NCBI GenBank assembly: GCA_004213515.1
Contig: SHAK01000013.1
Coordinates: 1 to 55,007, forward strand
Direction: 5' to 3'
From: Limisphaerales bacterium
Lineage (GTDB): Bacteria > Verrucomicrobiota > Verrucomicrobiia > Limisphaerales > UBA1096
DNA: 55,007 bases
The notes under the pieces are model-generated. The model saw nothing but the letters and a program-made list of their open reading frames with translations. It ran no database searches and was not told the origin of the DNA. A program made the translations under genes and the position numbers. Below are positions 1 to 8,802 of the stretch, in pieces (position 1 is the stretch's first letter; every line of letters begins with the position of its first letter).

Positions 1-888
1 TTTATCTCCTCCTATATCATGATTTTTGTAAAATGCCATGTGAAGGTGGTCAATCCCAGCTATTTCGACCATTTTCATTGCCTCTTTTGCATCTTTTTCC
101 CTAAACATAGAGAGTAAGTCATTCATTGTTTTACGGACTTGTCCTTTTTGATCATTACTCATCTCCGACAAAGGGATTCCTGGTAATCCCGCTTTTTTAC
201 CAGTTAATTTAACAGTTTTGCTGCCTTGTTCCTGTCGGCTTTCACCCAATAGAGCCATTTTTTGTTGTTTACCATCCAACATGGAAAAGACTTTGTTGGC
301 CTGTTTGGCCTGATACCAGTATACATTATCTGGATGCGCCGCAGTCTCGTTAAAGCTGCGTGCTGCATGGCCGTAAAATATGGGCCCACCAAAAGCCTCC
401 CCATTGACGGAATCACCATCACAACGACGAGTGCAGTGCCTACCTGTTAATACAAACTCAAACTTGCCTGTTTTAGGCTTACCAAAAAGTGCTACTGATG
501 TGCTTTCGAATCCCTCACCTTCAGAGTCGTGCAATACTTGTCCAAGTACAGTCTCAGCATACTCTTCACTGTGCAGCTTCAAGAAAATCTCTTTGATTAA
601 AGCCTGCTGATCTTTATTGAAAACTTCACCAATGCTTTTTTTGGTAATTTGCCAGTTATTGTCGACCTTTTCACGCAAAGGGTGCTCGAAAGGAAAAATC
701 ACCACTTTTTTTTGTTCTTCATTTAAGCTTGTATATAGCTGAGAAACTAATGTTTCAGAACTGGTGTTTTCTTTAGCTGGCAATACATTTGAAGTATTTG
801 TAAGTGCAACTGAACCTATGGCTGCATTTTTTACAAAACTTCTACGATTCATTGACTTTGAGCACAATAAATAAGGTTCCTTTTTCAT
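1..888 (-). CDS. DUF3500 family exported protein (C-terminus outside window)
   Basis: The frame is open from the left edge through 296 codons to an ATG at 888, so the C-terminus is missing. A twin-arginine signal (MNRRSFVKNAAIGSVAL) begins at residue 13, so the true start may be the internal ATG at 852; this predicts Tat export of a folded protein. Residues 149-174 hold GRHCTRRCDGDS followed by AFGGPIFYGH, which I recognise as the signature block of DUF3500 proteins, frequent in Planctomycetes and Verrucomicrobia and of unknown function. It is transcribed away from the sugar-metabolism genes on its right, with 236 bp of shared upstream DNA. The family assignment rests on that motif and the Tat signal; no catalytic role can be read from the sequence. 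Confidence 0.75.
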   Translation of the reverse strand, partial: MKKEPYLLCSKSMNRRSFVKNAAIGSVALTNTSNVLPAKENTSSETLVSQLYTSLNEEQKKVVIFPFEHPLREKVDNNWQITKKSIGEVFNKDQQALIKEIFLKLHSEEYAETVLGQVLHDSEGEGFESTSVALFGKPKTGKFEFVLTGRHCTRRCDGDSVNGEAFGGPIFYGHAARSFNETAAHPDNVYWYQAKQANKVFSMLDGKQQKMALLGESRQEQGSKTVKLTGKKAGLPGIPLSEMSNDQKGQVRKTMNDLLSMFREKDAKEAMKMVEIAGIDHLHMAFYKNHDIGGDK

Positions 889-905
889 ATAAAAATCTTT
901 CTATT

Positions 906-934
906 TATATAATTGACGGAAATTAGAGTAACAA
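906..934 (-). promoter_or_regulatory. candidate sigma70-type promoter for the DUF3500 gene
   Basis: On the minus strand a TTGTTA box (929-934) and a TATATA box (906-911) are separated by 17 bp. Each matches 4 of 6 consensus positions. The predicted transcript start lies near 899, only about 11 nt before the ATG at 888 but 47 nt before the ATG at 852, which mildly favours the downstream start. Confidence 0.35.
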
Positions 935-1038
935 TAAACCAATCCAAAACTTCAGGAAAACATTTTTTCAAATATAAACACTAAAAATCGGGCAAACCAA
1001 TTAATAATTTTCAGATTCATAAAGTTAGTAACGTCTTA

Positions 1039-1066
1039 ATGACCCATGTTCAACAGTTTTGATAAT
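1039..1066 (+). promoter_or_regulatory. candidate promoter for the Gfo/Idh operon
   Basis: ATGACC (1039-1044) and GATAAT (1061-1066) are spaced by 16 bp; the -10 box matches 5 of 6 and the -35 box 4 of 6. A start near 1073 would give a leader of about 50 nt before the ATG at 1125. Found by eye in AT-rich DNA, where chance matches are common. Confidence 0.3.
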
Positions 1067-1124
1067 GCTAAAATCTGACGCTTGGCCAAGTGCCCTGCCG
1101 ATGGCACTATTGGCTTTCTCGTTT

Positions 1125-2285
1125 ATGGATAACGTACGCATTGGCATTATTGGCATGGGCAATATGGGACAATTCCATGCCAAAGATATAATTGAAGGAA
1201 AAGTTGCTCGTGGAAAGCTAGCTGCAGTCGGAAGCACATCTCCTAGCAAACTTGCTGAGTTCGAAAAGAAAGGCATTAAAGTTTACGGAAGTGGAGAGGA
1301 AATGATCACCAGCGGAAACATTGACGCGCTCCTTATTGCAACTCCTCACTATCAACACACATCATTGGGAATAGCAGCGCTAGAAGCCGGCCTTCACATC
1401 ATGGTTGAAAAACCTATTTCCGCACACAAAGCTGATGCTGAAAAACTTATTGCAAAAGCTAAAGCACATCCAGATCAAGTGTTTGCAGGAATGTTTCAAC
1501 TTAGAGTTGAGCCTCGATATCAGAAAATTCGAGAAATAGTTCAGAATGGTCAACTAGGTGATCTAATGAGAGTACTATGGATTATGACTGATTGGTTTCG
1601 ATCTGAGATTTATTTTCAAAGCGGAGGATGGCGAGCCACGTGGAAAGGTGAAGGAGGTGGAGTACTACTTAATCAATGTCTCCATCAACTTGATGCTATG
1701 CAATGGATAACTGGAATGCCCAACAGAGTTAGCAGCCATGTCGGCATAGGTAAATGGCACGACATAGAAGTTGAAGACGATGTCACTTGTTATATGGATT
1801 TTCCAAACGGGGCTACTGGAGCATTTATTACTTCCAGTGGCGAAACCCCTGGAAGTAATCGGCTTGAAATTGCTGGCACTAAGGGCAGATTAATTTTGGA
1901 AAATGACAAACTTTTATTAACCCGTAATGCAGTCCCTTCTGACGAATGGTGCAAGACATCAAAGATCGGTTTTCAACAACCGGAAACTACCGAAGAGGAA
2001 ATCCCTATTCCTGGATCCGAATCGCCTCATGCAAAGTTGATGACTAATTTTGTCAATGCCATCATAGATGGTGAAGCCCTCATTGCACCTGGTTCTGAAG
2101 GAATCGGATCAGTCGAATTAGCTAATGTAATGGTATACTCTGGCCTTATTGAAAAAGCCATAGATCTACCTTTGGATGGGGCTGCTTGGGAAGCAAAACT
2201 CAATGATTTAATTGTTAATTCAAACCATGAGAAAAAGACAGCTGAGGTTAGTAATGAAGACTTCGCAGCAAGCTTTCGAAAATAA
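1125..2285 (+). CDS. Gfo/Idh/MocA family NAD(P)-dependent oxidoreductase
   Basis: A 386-residue cytoplasmic protein, the normal length for the family. The Rossmann dinucleotide-binding motif GIIGMGNMG is at residues 7-15 and the family's EKP motif (MVEKPIS) at 95-97, followed by the C-terminal alpha/beta domain with GGGVLLNQCLHQLD. Members oxidise or reduce sugars, sugar acids or inositols; the substrate cannot be read from the sequence. The frame extends upstream to a TTG at 1059, but the protein begins properly at MDNVRIG (1125), just before the first beta strand. The downstream TIM-barrel isomerase starts 18 bp after the stop, which suggests one transcript and a shared sugar pathway. Confidence 0.9.
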   Translation: MDNVRIGIIGMGNMGQFHAKDIIEGKVARGKLAAVGSTSPSKLAEFEKKGIKVYGSGEEMITSGNIDALLIATPHYQHTSLGIAALEAGLHIMVEKPISAHKADAEKLIAKAKAHPDQVFAGMFQLRVEPRYQKIREIVQNGQLGDLMRVLWIMTDWFRSEIYFQSGGWRATWKGEGGGVLLNQCLHQLDAMQWITGMPNRVSSHVGIGKWHDIEVEDDVTCYMDFPNGATGAFITSSGETPGSNRLEIAGTKGRLILENDKLLLTRNAVPSDEWCKTSKIGFQQPETTEEEIPIPGSESPHAKLMTNFVNAIIDGEALIAPGSEGIGSVELANVMVYSGLIEKAIDLPLDGAAWEAKLNDLIVNSNHEKKTAEVSNEDFAASFRK

Positions 2286-2303
2286 TTTAATAGAAAATAA
2301 AAT

Positions 2304-3185
2304 ATGGAACTAATGGGAATTGCAGACGAGGCCTCCCCCTCGATTGAAGGTCAAATCCGAGCCACCAAAAAGCTCGGCTGGAAATGGATTGAAGCTCGAT
2401 TTGCTGAAGTGGATGGATTCGAAAAAGGCCCTGTGCACGATATACCAGATGCAGCCTTTGATGTCTTCGTAAATAAACTTGAGGAAGCCGAAGTTGGCAT
2501 CTACGCCCTTGGCTCAACCATATGTAACTGGGCAAAGACCATTGAAACTCCTTGGGAAATAACAATAGGGGAAATCAATAGAGCAATCCCTCGAATGAAA
2601 CGCCTCAAAACAAAGTATGTTCGCATCATGAGTTTCAAACCTAGCGATGACACTGATCAAACTCCAAGCATCGTCTTTGAGCGACTGCGGGAGGTCACCC
2701 AACGGTTCCTTGATGAAGGCCTTCAACCAGTGCACGAAAACTGTATGAATCACGGAGGCATGAGCTGGAAACATGGCACTGAGTTATTAGAGAAAGTTCC
2801 TGGCCTCAAGTGGGTCTTTGATACCGCCAACCCAATCTTCAACGCAGACCGATCTAAACCTCAACCATGGCCAAAACAAGACCCATGGGAATATTGGCAA
2901 CATGTCAAAGAGCACACATCACATATCCATATCAAAGATTGCATTTGGATGAAGGAGAAGAATGACGCTGACTACACCTTTCCCGGAGAAGGAGACGGGC
3001 GCGTTCGTGATATATTAAAAGATGCAATCGATAGTGGTTATGACGGCGGAATCTCAATTGAACCACATATGGCTGTTGTCTTTCATGATAAAGATAGCGA
3101 AGCAAACGAAGAAGATATGTTTAACAATTATGTCGAGTACGGAAGAAGACTCGAAGCTATAATTAAAGAAATAAAGAATAATTAA
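2304..3185 (+). CDS. sugar phosphate isomerase/epimerase-like TIM barrel
   Basis: A 293-residue cytoplasmic protein without a signal peptide, of the AP-endonuclease-2/xylose-isomerase-like TIM-barrel superfamily. Candidate metal ligands come in the usual order: Glu in QPVHEN, Asp in WVFDTANP, His in HIHIKD, and Glu in SIEPH near the C-terminus. These enzymes isomerise or epimerise sugars and keto-sugars using a divalent metal. It lies 18 bp after a Gfo/Idh oxidoreductase, a very common pairing in PVC and Bacteroidetes genomes, where the two work on the same sugar derivative. The particular substrate is unknown. No Shine-Dalgarno is visible before the ATG. Confidence 0.85.
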   Translation: MELMGIADEASPSIEGQIRATKKLGWKWIEARFAEVDGFEKGPVHDIPDAAFDVFVNKLEEAEVGIYALGSTICNWAKTIETPWEITIGEINRAIPRMKRLKTKYVRIMSFKPSDDTDQTPSIVFERLREVTQRFLDEGLQPVHENCMNHGGMSWKHGTELLEKVPGLKWVFDTANPIFNADRSKPQPWPKQDPWEYWQHVKEHTSHIHIKDCIWMKEKNDADYTFPGEGDGRVRDILKDAIDSGYDGGISIEPHMAVVFHDKDSEANEEDMFNNYVEYGRRLEAIIKEIKNN

Positions 3186-3203
3186 TTAATATAATAAAAC
3201 CAT

Positions 3204-6170
3204 ATGAAGCTTCACAATCCTCTCTCTATTCTTTTGTTGGATTGCATCATTGTACTTGGTAGTACTATCAGCTCTATAAAGGGCTATTCAGATACCCAAG
3301 AAAGTTCATATTCGATTCATAAAGCCTTGGAAATGAGACTTCTGGTTTCTGAACCAAACATCAAAGATCCAGTCGCACTAGCTTTTGATCACAACTGCCA
3401 ACTATACGTTGTAGAGATGCGAGACTATCCCACGGGTGTTCCTAATAGTAATAAAGGCGGAGCGATTAAATTACTTACCGACACCACTGGAGATGGCGAG
3501 TATGACAGAATTACTCATTTTGCAAGCAAACTATCCTACCCTACTTCAGTCACACCTTGGAAAGGTGGTGTACTAGTAGCTGCTCCTCCAAATATAATTT
3601 ACCTAAAAGATACCAATGGAGACGGCGTAAGTGACATCAGAAAAACTCTTGTTAGCGGATTCAAACTTGGAGTGACAGACAGTAATTTCAATAGCCTACG
3701 TTGGGGTATTGATAATTGGATCCACGGAGCTAATGGAGGCAACGGGGGGAACATTAGATTCTCTGAACAAAACAAACCATCAACTTCACTTAGAAACCTT
3801 GATTTTCGAATTAAACCAAACATCCTACAACTAGAAACTACTAGTCAAACCGGAGGTGGATTTGGACTAATATTCAATGAATGGGGACATAGCTTTACGA
3901 CATATAATATAGACTATCTTCAACAAAGAATTATAAAACAGAAGTACATAGACAGGGCTAAAGATTTACCATCCTTCGAAGCAACGACGAACATATCGAC
4001 ACATGGAAAAATGGCTCGCATATTTCCAATCGCCGAGGCGGAAACTCGAGTCAATCACCCTGAACAAGCAGGTTATTTTTCCTCTGCTGGCGGCATGGGT
4101 TATCTTGGAATTTCCGGTTATCCAGAAGATTTAAGTGGTAGTATTTTTGTATGCGATGTCGTAAGTAACTTGGTACATCGAAACTTACTTCAATCAAAAG
4201 GAGGCGCTTATATAGCAAAGCGCTCCCCCACAGAAAAAACATCTGAATTCCTTGCTAGTAGTGACAACTATTTTCGACCAGTAGCTATTGAGCTCGGCCC
4301 CGATGGCGCTTTATATTTAGCGGACATGCAGCGAGAAGTAATCGAACATCCTGATTATATTCCCAGCAAATTGAAAAAAAAGATGAGAATCCGTGGAGGA
4401 GAGTCACGCGGTCGCATTTACAAAATCACACCTAAATCCAAGACTTCTGAGAACATCACCAAACTTCAACCAGTTAGACTAGATAATATTGAAACCGAAT
4501 TCGCTAGCCCTAATCAATGGCGGAGATGGACTGCACAAAGATTAATTTATGAAGGCCAAAACTCATCACTTATTCCAAAACTAAGAAAGTTAATTAAACA
4601 TAACAATCACTTCGTAAGACTTCACGCGTTATGGTCACTCCAAGGACTTGGAGCAATCAAAAGCGACGATATACTTAGAGGCCTCACCGATTCAAATCCT
4701 AGGATTCGAGAAAATACTATTCGTATTACTGAAACAATTGGTAAGATCGAAGACCAAAGCATAATCCAAAGACTATTAGATTTAGCAGAAGACACTGATT
4801 CAACTGTTCGGTTTCAAATCGCCTTAACCTTAGGTGAAATCAAACCAACAACTTCCGTAAATACAGCATTAGAAAAAATTTACATCAATGGACATAAAGA
4901 TAAATGGACTCGCAAAGCGGTCCTATCCTCCTTAAGAACAAATGAAGTTTCATTTATAAAAGCGATATCCAAGAAAGTTCCTCCAACATATTTACAGGAA
5001 TTATTTCAACTTACTGCCAGCCGCATATCAAAGCCAGTGGATTTGGACATTCTAATTAGATCAATACTAAATTCTGATTGGAAAAATGATAAAAAAATAA
5101 GTCTTCTAAAATCACTTCGCAAAGGCCTAGCTCGTTCATCAAATCTTAGCTCCTTTAAATCACTTAATGCTAACTCATTGATTTCAGGACCAGACGATCT
5201 TGATCTCAATTTAAAAATAGAAATCCATCAATTATTTCTTGTTGCAGGAATCAGTGATTTCTTAAAAAATTCAGAAATTCAGAAAATTTTTAATGAGCCA
5301 CCTCAATTAGAGGGTTCAAATATTGAAAAAATAAAACAATATATTCGTTTCATTAGCCTCACAGGCAACCCTTCAGTAGTAGCTGAGAAATTGTCATCAT
5401 TCATAAAATCTACTCATGATAATGATATTCAAATCACTGCCTTAAACGAATTATCAAATATAAAGGACCCTAAACTGCCTAAATCATTAGTCTCATATTG
5501 GCCTTATTTTCTTCCATCAGTCCGCCCACAATTGATCAATACTTTTGTATATAATAGTCGTTTTAGGACTCCATTTTTAACTGCTCTTGAATCTAAAGAG
5601 ATAACACTTGGAGAAGCAAATCTCGATCTTGAACATAGGCGCCAACTGCGAAGATATTCTGGAACTAAAATAGGCAATCGCGCAAAAAAACTTTTCGGTG
5701 ATGAGGATTATAGTAACCGCAATGCTGAAGTAGATAAATGGCTTCCCTTATTACCAAAAAAAGGTAACGCATCAAAAGGTAGCGAAACATTTAAGGCATT
5801 GTGTTCAAATTGCCATCAAAGCCATAAAGAAGGCTATGATCTAGGCCCAGATTTGGAAGGGCTAAATCATAGAAGTATAGAAGACTTAGCTAGTAATATT
5901 ATTGATCCAAATATGGCCATTAATCCAAAATACGCATCCTACTCAGTTATTACAAATAACGGTGATACATTTGTAGGAATACTCTCAAATCAAAGCGCCA
6001 ATTCAATTACAATAAGTATGCCCCTTGGCGTATCCAAAAATATTAATCGAAAAGAAATAAAGGAGTTGAAGTCTATAAGATCTTCATTAATGCCTATGGG
6101 CCTTGAAAAAACTATGACCCCGTCTAATCTTCGCGATGTAATAGAATATATTCGTCAACCAGCACCTTAA
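3204..6170 (+). CDS. PVC-type membrane-bound dehydrogenase with HEAT repeats and C-terminal c-type haem domain
   Basis: A 988-residue exported protein. An N-terminal hydrophobic signal (about residues 8-28) precedes a six-bladed propeller-like dehydrogenase domain of the Pirellula/Verrucomicrobium type (residues about 35-410; DGELY-like strands such as DTNGDGVSD and GPDGALYLADMQRE). HEAT-like helical repeats follow (about 430-620) and then a variable helical region. The C-terminal haem domain carries CSNCH at 867-871, with candidate Met ligands in LMPMGLEKTM. By family this is a periplasmic, haem-linked oxidoreductase that probably passes electrons from a sugar or alcohol to the respiratory chain. 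It is 18 bp after the TIM-barrel isomerase, so it may act in the same pathway. Substrate not determinable. Confidence 0.85.
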   Translation: MKLHNPLSILLLDCIIVLGSTISSIKGYSDTQESSYSIHKALEMRLLVSEPNIKDPVALAFDHNCQLYVVEMRDYPTGVPNSNKGGAIKLLTDTTGDGEYDRITHFASKLSYPTSVTPWKGGVLVAAPPNIIYLKDTNGDGVSDIRKTLVSGFKLGVTDSNFNSLRWGIDNWIHGANGGNGGNIRFSEQNKPSTSLRNLDFRIKPNILQLETTSQTGGGFGLIFNEWGHSFTTYNIDYLQQRIIKQKYIDRAKDLPSFEATTNISTHGKMARIFPIAEAETRVNHPEQAGYFSSAGGMGYLGISGYPEDLSGSIFVCDVVSNLVHRNLLQSKGGAYIAKRSPTEKTSEFLASSDNYFRPVAIELGPDGALYLADMQREVIEHPDYIPSKLKKKMRIRGGESRGRIYKITPKSKTSENITKLQPVRLDNIETEFASPNQWRRWTAQRLIYEGQNSSLIPKLRKLIKHNNHFVRLHALWSLQGLGAIKSDDILRGLTDSNPRIRENTIRITETIGKIEDQSIIQRLLDLAEDTDSTVRFQIALTLGEIKPTTSVNTALEKIYINGHKDKWTRKAVLSSLRTNEVSFIKAISKKVPPTYLQELFQLTASRISKPVDLDILIRSILNSDWKNDKKISLLKSLRKGLARSSNLSSFKSLNANSLISGPDDLDLNLKIEIHQLFLVAGISDFLKNSEIQKIFNEPPQLEGSNIEKIKQYIRFISLTGNPSVVAEKLSSFIKSTHDNDIQITALNELSNIKDPKLPKSLVSYWPYFLPSVRPQLINTFVYNSRFRTPFLTALESKEITLGEANLDLEHRRQLRRYSGTKIGNRAKKLFGDEDYSNRNAEVDKWLPLLPKKGNASKGSETFKALCSNCHQSHKEGYDLGPDLEGLNHRSIEDLASNIIDPNMAINPKYASYSVITNNGDTFVGILSNQSANSITISMPLGVSKNINRKEIKELKSIRSSLMPMGLEKTMTPSNLRDVIEYIRQPAP

Positions 6171-6221
6171 TAAGAAAGCTTCAATTCACGCATTATATTC
6201 ATATACAATAATTAAAAATAA

Positions 6222-8237
6222 ATGGCAGAAGTATTCATTAGTTACGGCTCCGCTGACCGAAAACAAATTCAAGATCTAGTCTCTCGGCTTCGGCAAGCAG
6301 GTATAACCGTTTGGATAGATGAAGCTGGCATCGAAGGTGCTGCAATGTGGAGCGAAGAAATTGTCGGCGCCATCGACAATTGTAAGGTGCTTATACTCAC
6401 AATTTCTCCCAACTCTACCAAATCCAAAAATGTCGTTCGCGAACTTGCATTAGCTAGCGAAGGAGAAAAAACTATTTTGCCGATATTCCTTGAACCAACT
6501 GATATCCCAGAATCAATGAAGTACCAGTTGGCTGGCATACAGCGTGTGGAGTACTTTACTGGCAATGAAGAACAAGCCATAGACAGCGTTCTTCGCGCAC
6601 TCTCCCGCTTGGGCATCTCAACCGAAAAGAAAGAAGTAAGCCAAACGGTAACCACTAAAACCATAGAACCTAAAGGCAAAAGCAAGCCATCCAGCTTCGC
6701 TATCGCGGCTGCAGCCGTGATTGCTATAATTTCTTTAATATTTTTTCTTAAACCGAGTAATCAAGAAACAACAAACAAACTAAAGACCTCCACAAAAGAA
6801 ATATCAGCAAATTCGCAAGAAGAAACTAAGCCATTAGACAAAAATAGGATTGTTATTCTGCCATTCAAAAATATTGGAACCCCCGGAGAGAATGATCATA
6901 TCGTCGAAGGAATCGTAGATGACTTGAATACCATGCTGACCAATGTAGACGGCTTAAAAGTGATAGGTTCAGCCTCTGCCAAAACATATCGTAACAGCGA
7001 TAAAACACCCGGCGAGATTGGACAGGAACTCAACGCTGGCACCTTACTTCAAGGTAGTATTCAAAAATCTGGCTCTAAATTAAAAATCAATGTTCGGCTA
7101 ATTGACACCACTACATCCGAAAACATATGGGGTAACTCTTTAAGTGGAAGCGAATCAGACCGAAGTAAATTCCAACAGAAAATTATCCAATCTATTGTCA
7201 ATAAAACCAAAGGCACTTTACTTAATCAGAAAGAACTTGGATCTTTAAACATTGGTGACACTAACAACAATGAGGCCTACAGCTTTGTTAAAAGAGGATA
7301 TGAACTCCTGAATGGATCCTCTAGAAATGAGAATAAAAAGGCGATTGATCTTTTTTTAAAGGCAATTGAATTAGACCCAAATTATAGTGATGCTTATTAT
7401 GGATTAGCGAAAGGCGAATATGATTTATCTTACTTAAGCCTAAAGAAACCTAAAGACAGCATACCGTTAGCAAAAATGTATTTAAAAAAAGCATTAGAGA
7501 TAAACCCGAACCACCTTAGGTCCAAAGTTCTCAAAATCATATTAACTTTAAAAGCTGACTGGAATACAAAAAACACTTACAAAAGTATAGAGTCCATCCT
7601 TGCCGAGCATAAAAATAATCCACTTGTAGCAGGTGATTTTGGAGATGTATTCATTCATTCCGGCCAAAGTAAAAAAGCAATCGATATTCTAAATCAAAGC
7701 CTTATCTTAGATCCGAAAAACTCCTCTATTCATGCAAGATTAGCATTACAATATTTAATATTAGGAAACATCAATCTTGCTGAAAAGCATAATTCTGAAG
7801 CTGTGAAATTAAGCCCTAATTATCAAATGGTCCTTCACATTAGATCATTAATCTTGATGAAACAAAATAGATATACTGAAATTGAGAATTTATTAAAAGA
7901 GGCAATTCAGAATGATGACAAAAACCCTGTCACTATGATGTCGCTAGGTATTGTTTATTGGCGATCAGGTAAAAAAGAGGAAGCATATAAACTCCTTATT
8001 GAATTATTAGACAGAAGAAATTCCGAATATATAAAAGGCGGAATTTTGGCAAGATTTTTCACTGTAATAGACGATAAAGAGAAAGCCTTCAAGTGGTTAA
8101 AAATTTCGAGAGAAGAAAAAGACACTGATTTTTTCCATATGTATCACTGGCCAATATTTGATGGAATTCGTAATAACTCTGAATTTATAAAAATTTATAA
8201 GGATGCAGGTCTATTTGAATATTTAACTAATAAATAA
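6222..8237 (+). CDS. membrane-anchored TIR domain protein with TolB/FlgO-like domain and TPR repeats
   Basis: A 671-residue protein in four parts. Residues 1-125 are a TIR domain: EVFISYGS, then VWIDEAGIEGAAMWSEEI, ISPNSTKSKNVVREL and ILPIFLE. A linker leads to one transmembrane helix (about 158-176). Residues 207-310 form a TolB/FlgO-like domain (VILPFKNIG, DDLNTMLT, LLQGSIQKSG, VRLIDTTT). From about 350 to the end there are TPR-like helical repeats (AIELDPNYSDAYYGLA, ALEINPNHLRSK, SLILDPKNSSIHARLA). The layout suggests a cytoplasmic TIR with the TolB-like and TPR parts outside the inner membrane, as in CadC-like receptors. TIR domains are NADases or scaffolds; the catalytic Glu is unsure here (E45/E46 are candidates). 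It follows the cytochrome gene by 51 bp and precedes a small exported protein by 11 bp. Confidence 0.85.
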   Translation: MAEVFISYGSADRKQIQDLVSRLRQAGITVWIDEAGIEGAAMWSEEIVGAIDNCKVLILTISPNSTKSKNVVRELALASEGEKTILPIFLEPTDIPESMKYQLAGIQRVEYFTGNEEQAIDSVLRALSRLGISTEKKEVSQTVTTKTIEPKGKSKPSSFAIAAAAVIAIISLIFFLKPSNQETTNKLKTSTKEISANSQEETKPLDKNRIVILPFKNIGTPGENDHIVEGIVDDLNTMLTNVDGLKVIGSASAKTYRNSDKTPGEIGQELNAGTLLQGSIQKSGSKLKINVRLIDTTTSENIWGNSLSGSESDRSKFQQKIIQSIVNKTKGTLLNQKELGSLNIGDTNNNEAYSFVKRGYELLNGSSRNENKKAIDLFLKAIELDPNYSDAYYGLAKGEYDLSYLSLKKPKDSIPLAKMYLKKALEINPNHLRSKVLKIILTLKADWNTKNTYKSIESILAEHKNNPLVAGDFGDVFIHSGQSKKAIDILNQSLILDPKNSSIHARLALQYLILGNINLAEKHNSEAVKLSPNYQMVLHIRSLILMKQNRYTEIENLLKEAIQNDDKNPVTMMSLGIVYWRSGKKEEAYKLLIELLDRRNSEYIKGGILARFFTVIDDKEKAFKWLKISREEKDTDFFHMYHWPIFDGIRNNSEFIKIYKDAGLFEYLTNK

Positions 8238-8248
8238 AACTAAATTTT

Positions 8249-8776
8249 ATGAAACAAAACATAACAAGTCTAATTTGTTTAATAGCGTTCGCATTAACAA
8301 CAAATGCCCAAACAGATAAATTCTTAGCTGGCGGCATTTCTTTTGAAGGCCCTAAAGGATGGCAATCGCAAAAACCATCATCCTCAATGCGAAAAGCTCA
8401 ATTTATAATCAAGGATAAAAACGGCACTGCAGAAGTTGTATTCTTCCATTTTGGACCTGGTGCAGCGGGAGGTGTGAAAGCTAACGTGGATCGCTGGCTA
8501 GGACAATTCAAGGAACCTATTAATCAAGTAAAAGCAAAAATAAGTGACGAAAAAATTAACGGCACCAAAGTCACTTATGTCACAGCTGAAGGCACATTTA
8601 TGAAAGGATCCCCCTTTGGAGGTAAAAAGGTTGCGGCTCCTAACAGCGGTCTTCTAGCCGCTATTATCGAAGGTAAACAAGGTGCGGTCTTTATTAAAGC
8701 TACAGGTCCCAAAGTAATTACATATTCAGCTAAAAAGACGATGAAACAAATGGTTGAAAAAGCACTGAAAAAATAA
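8249..8776 (+). CDS. small exported protein of unknown function
   Basis: A 175-residue protein with a clear Sec signal peptide (MKQNITSLICLIAFALTTNA, cleavage before Gln21). The mature part is a single compact domain, rich in beta-strand pattern, with SFEGPKGWQSQKP, AEVVFFHFGPGAAGG and ANVDRWLGQF. I do not recognise a named family with certainty, although similar PsbP-like single-domain proteins occur in PVC genomes. It starts 11 bp after the TIR/TPR gene and is probably co-transcribed; it could be a periplasmic partner of that receptor, but this is only inferred from position. It ends 26 bp before the convergent DUF1501 gene. Confidence 0.7.
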   Translation: MKQNITSLICLIAFALTTNAQTDKFLAGGISFEGPKGWQSQKPSSSMRKAQFIIKDKNGTAEVVFFHFGPGAAGGVKANVDRWLGQFKEPINQVKAKISDEKINGTKVTYVTAEGTFMKGSPFGGKKVAAPNSGLLAAIIEGKQGAVFIKATGPKVITYSAKKTMKQMVEKALKK

Positions 8777-8778
8777 CT

Positions 8779-8795
8779 AGAAAAACTTATTTTCT
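8779..8795. terminator. possible weak bidirectional hairpin between convergent genes
   Basis: AGAAAA (8779-8784) and TTTTCT (8790-8795) form a six-pair stem with a 5-nt loop in the 26-bp gap between the convergent genes ending at 8776 and 8803. The stem is almost entirely A-T, so this is a weak candidate supported mainly by its position. Confidence 0.2.
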
Positions 8796-8802
8796 CAAAT
8801 GC

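Noticed and set aside
6269-6685. 138-codon open frame on the minus strand inside the TIR gene
   Set aside because: Antisense to the well-supported TIR domain, with no motif, signal or plausible upstream region.
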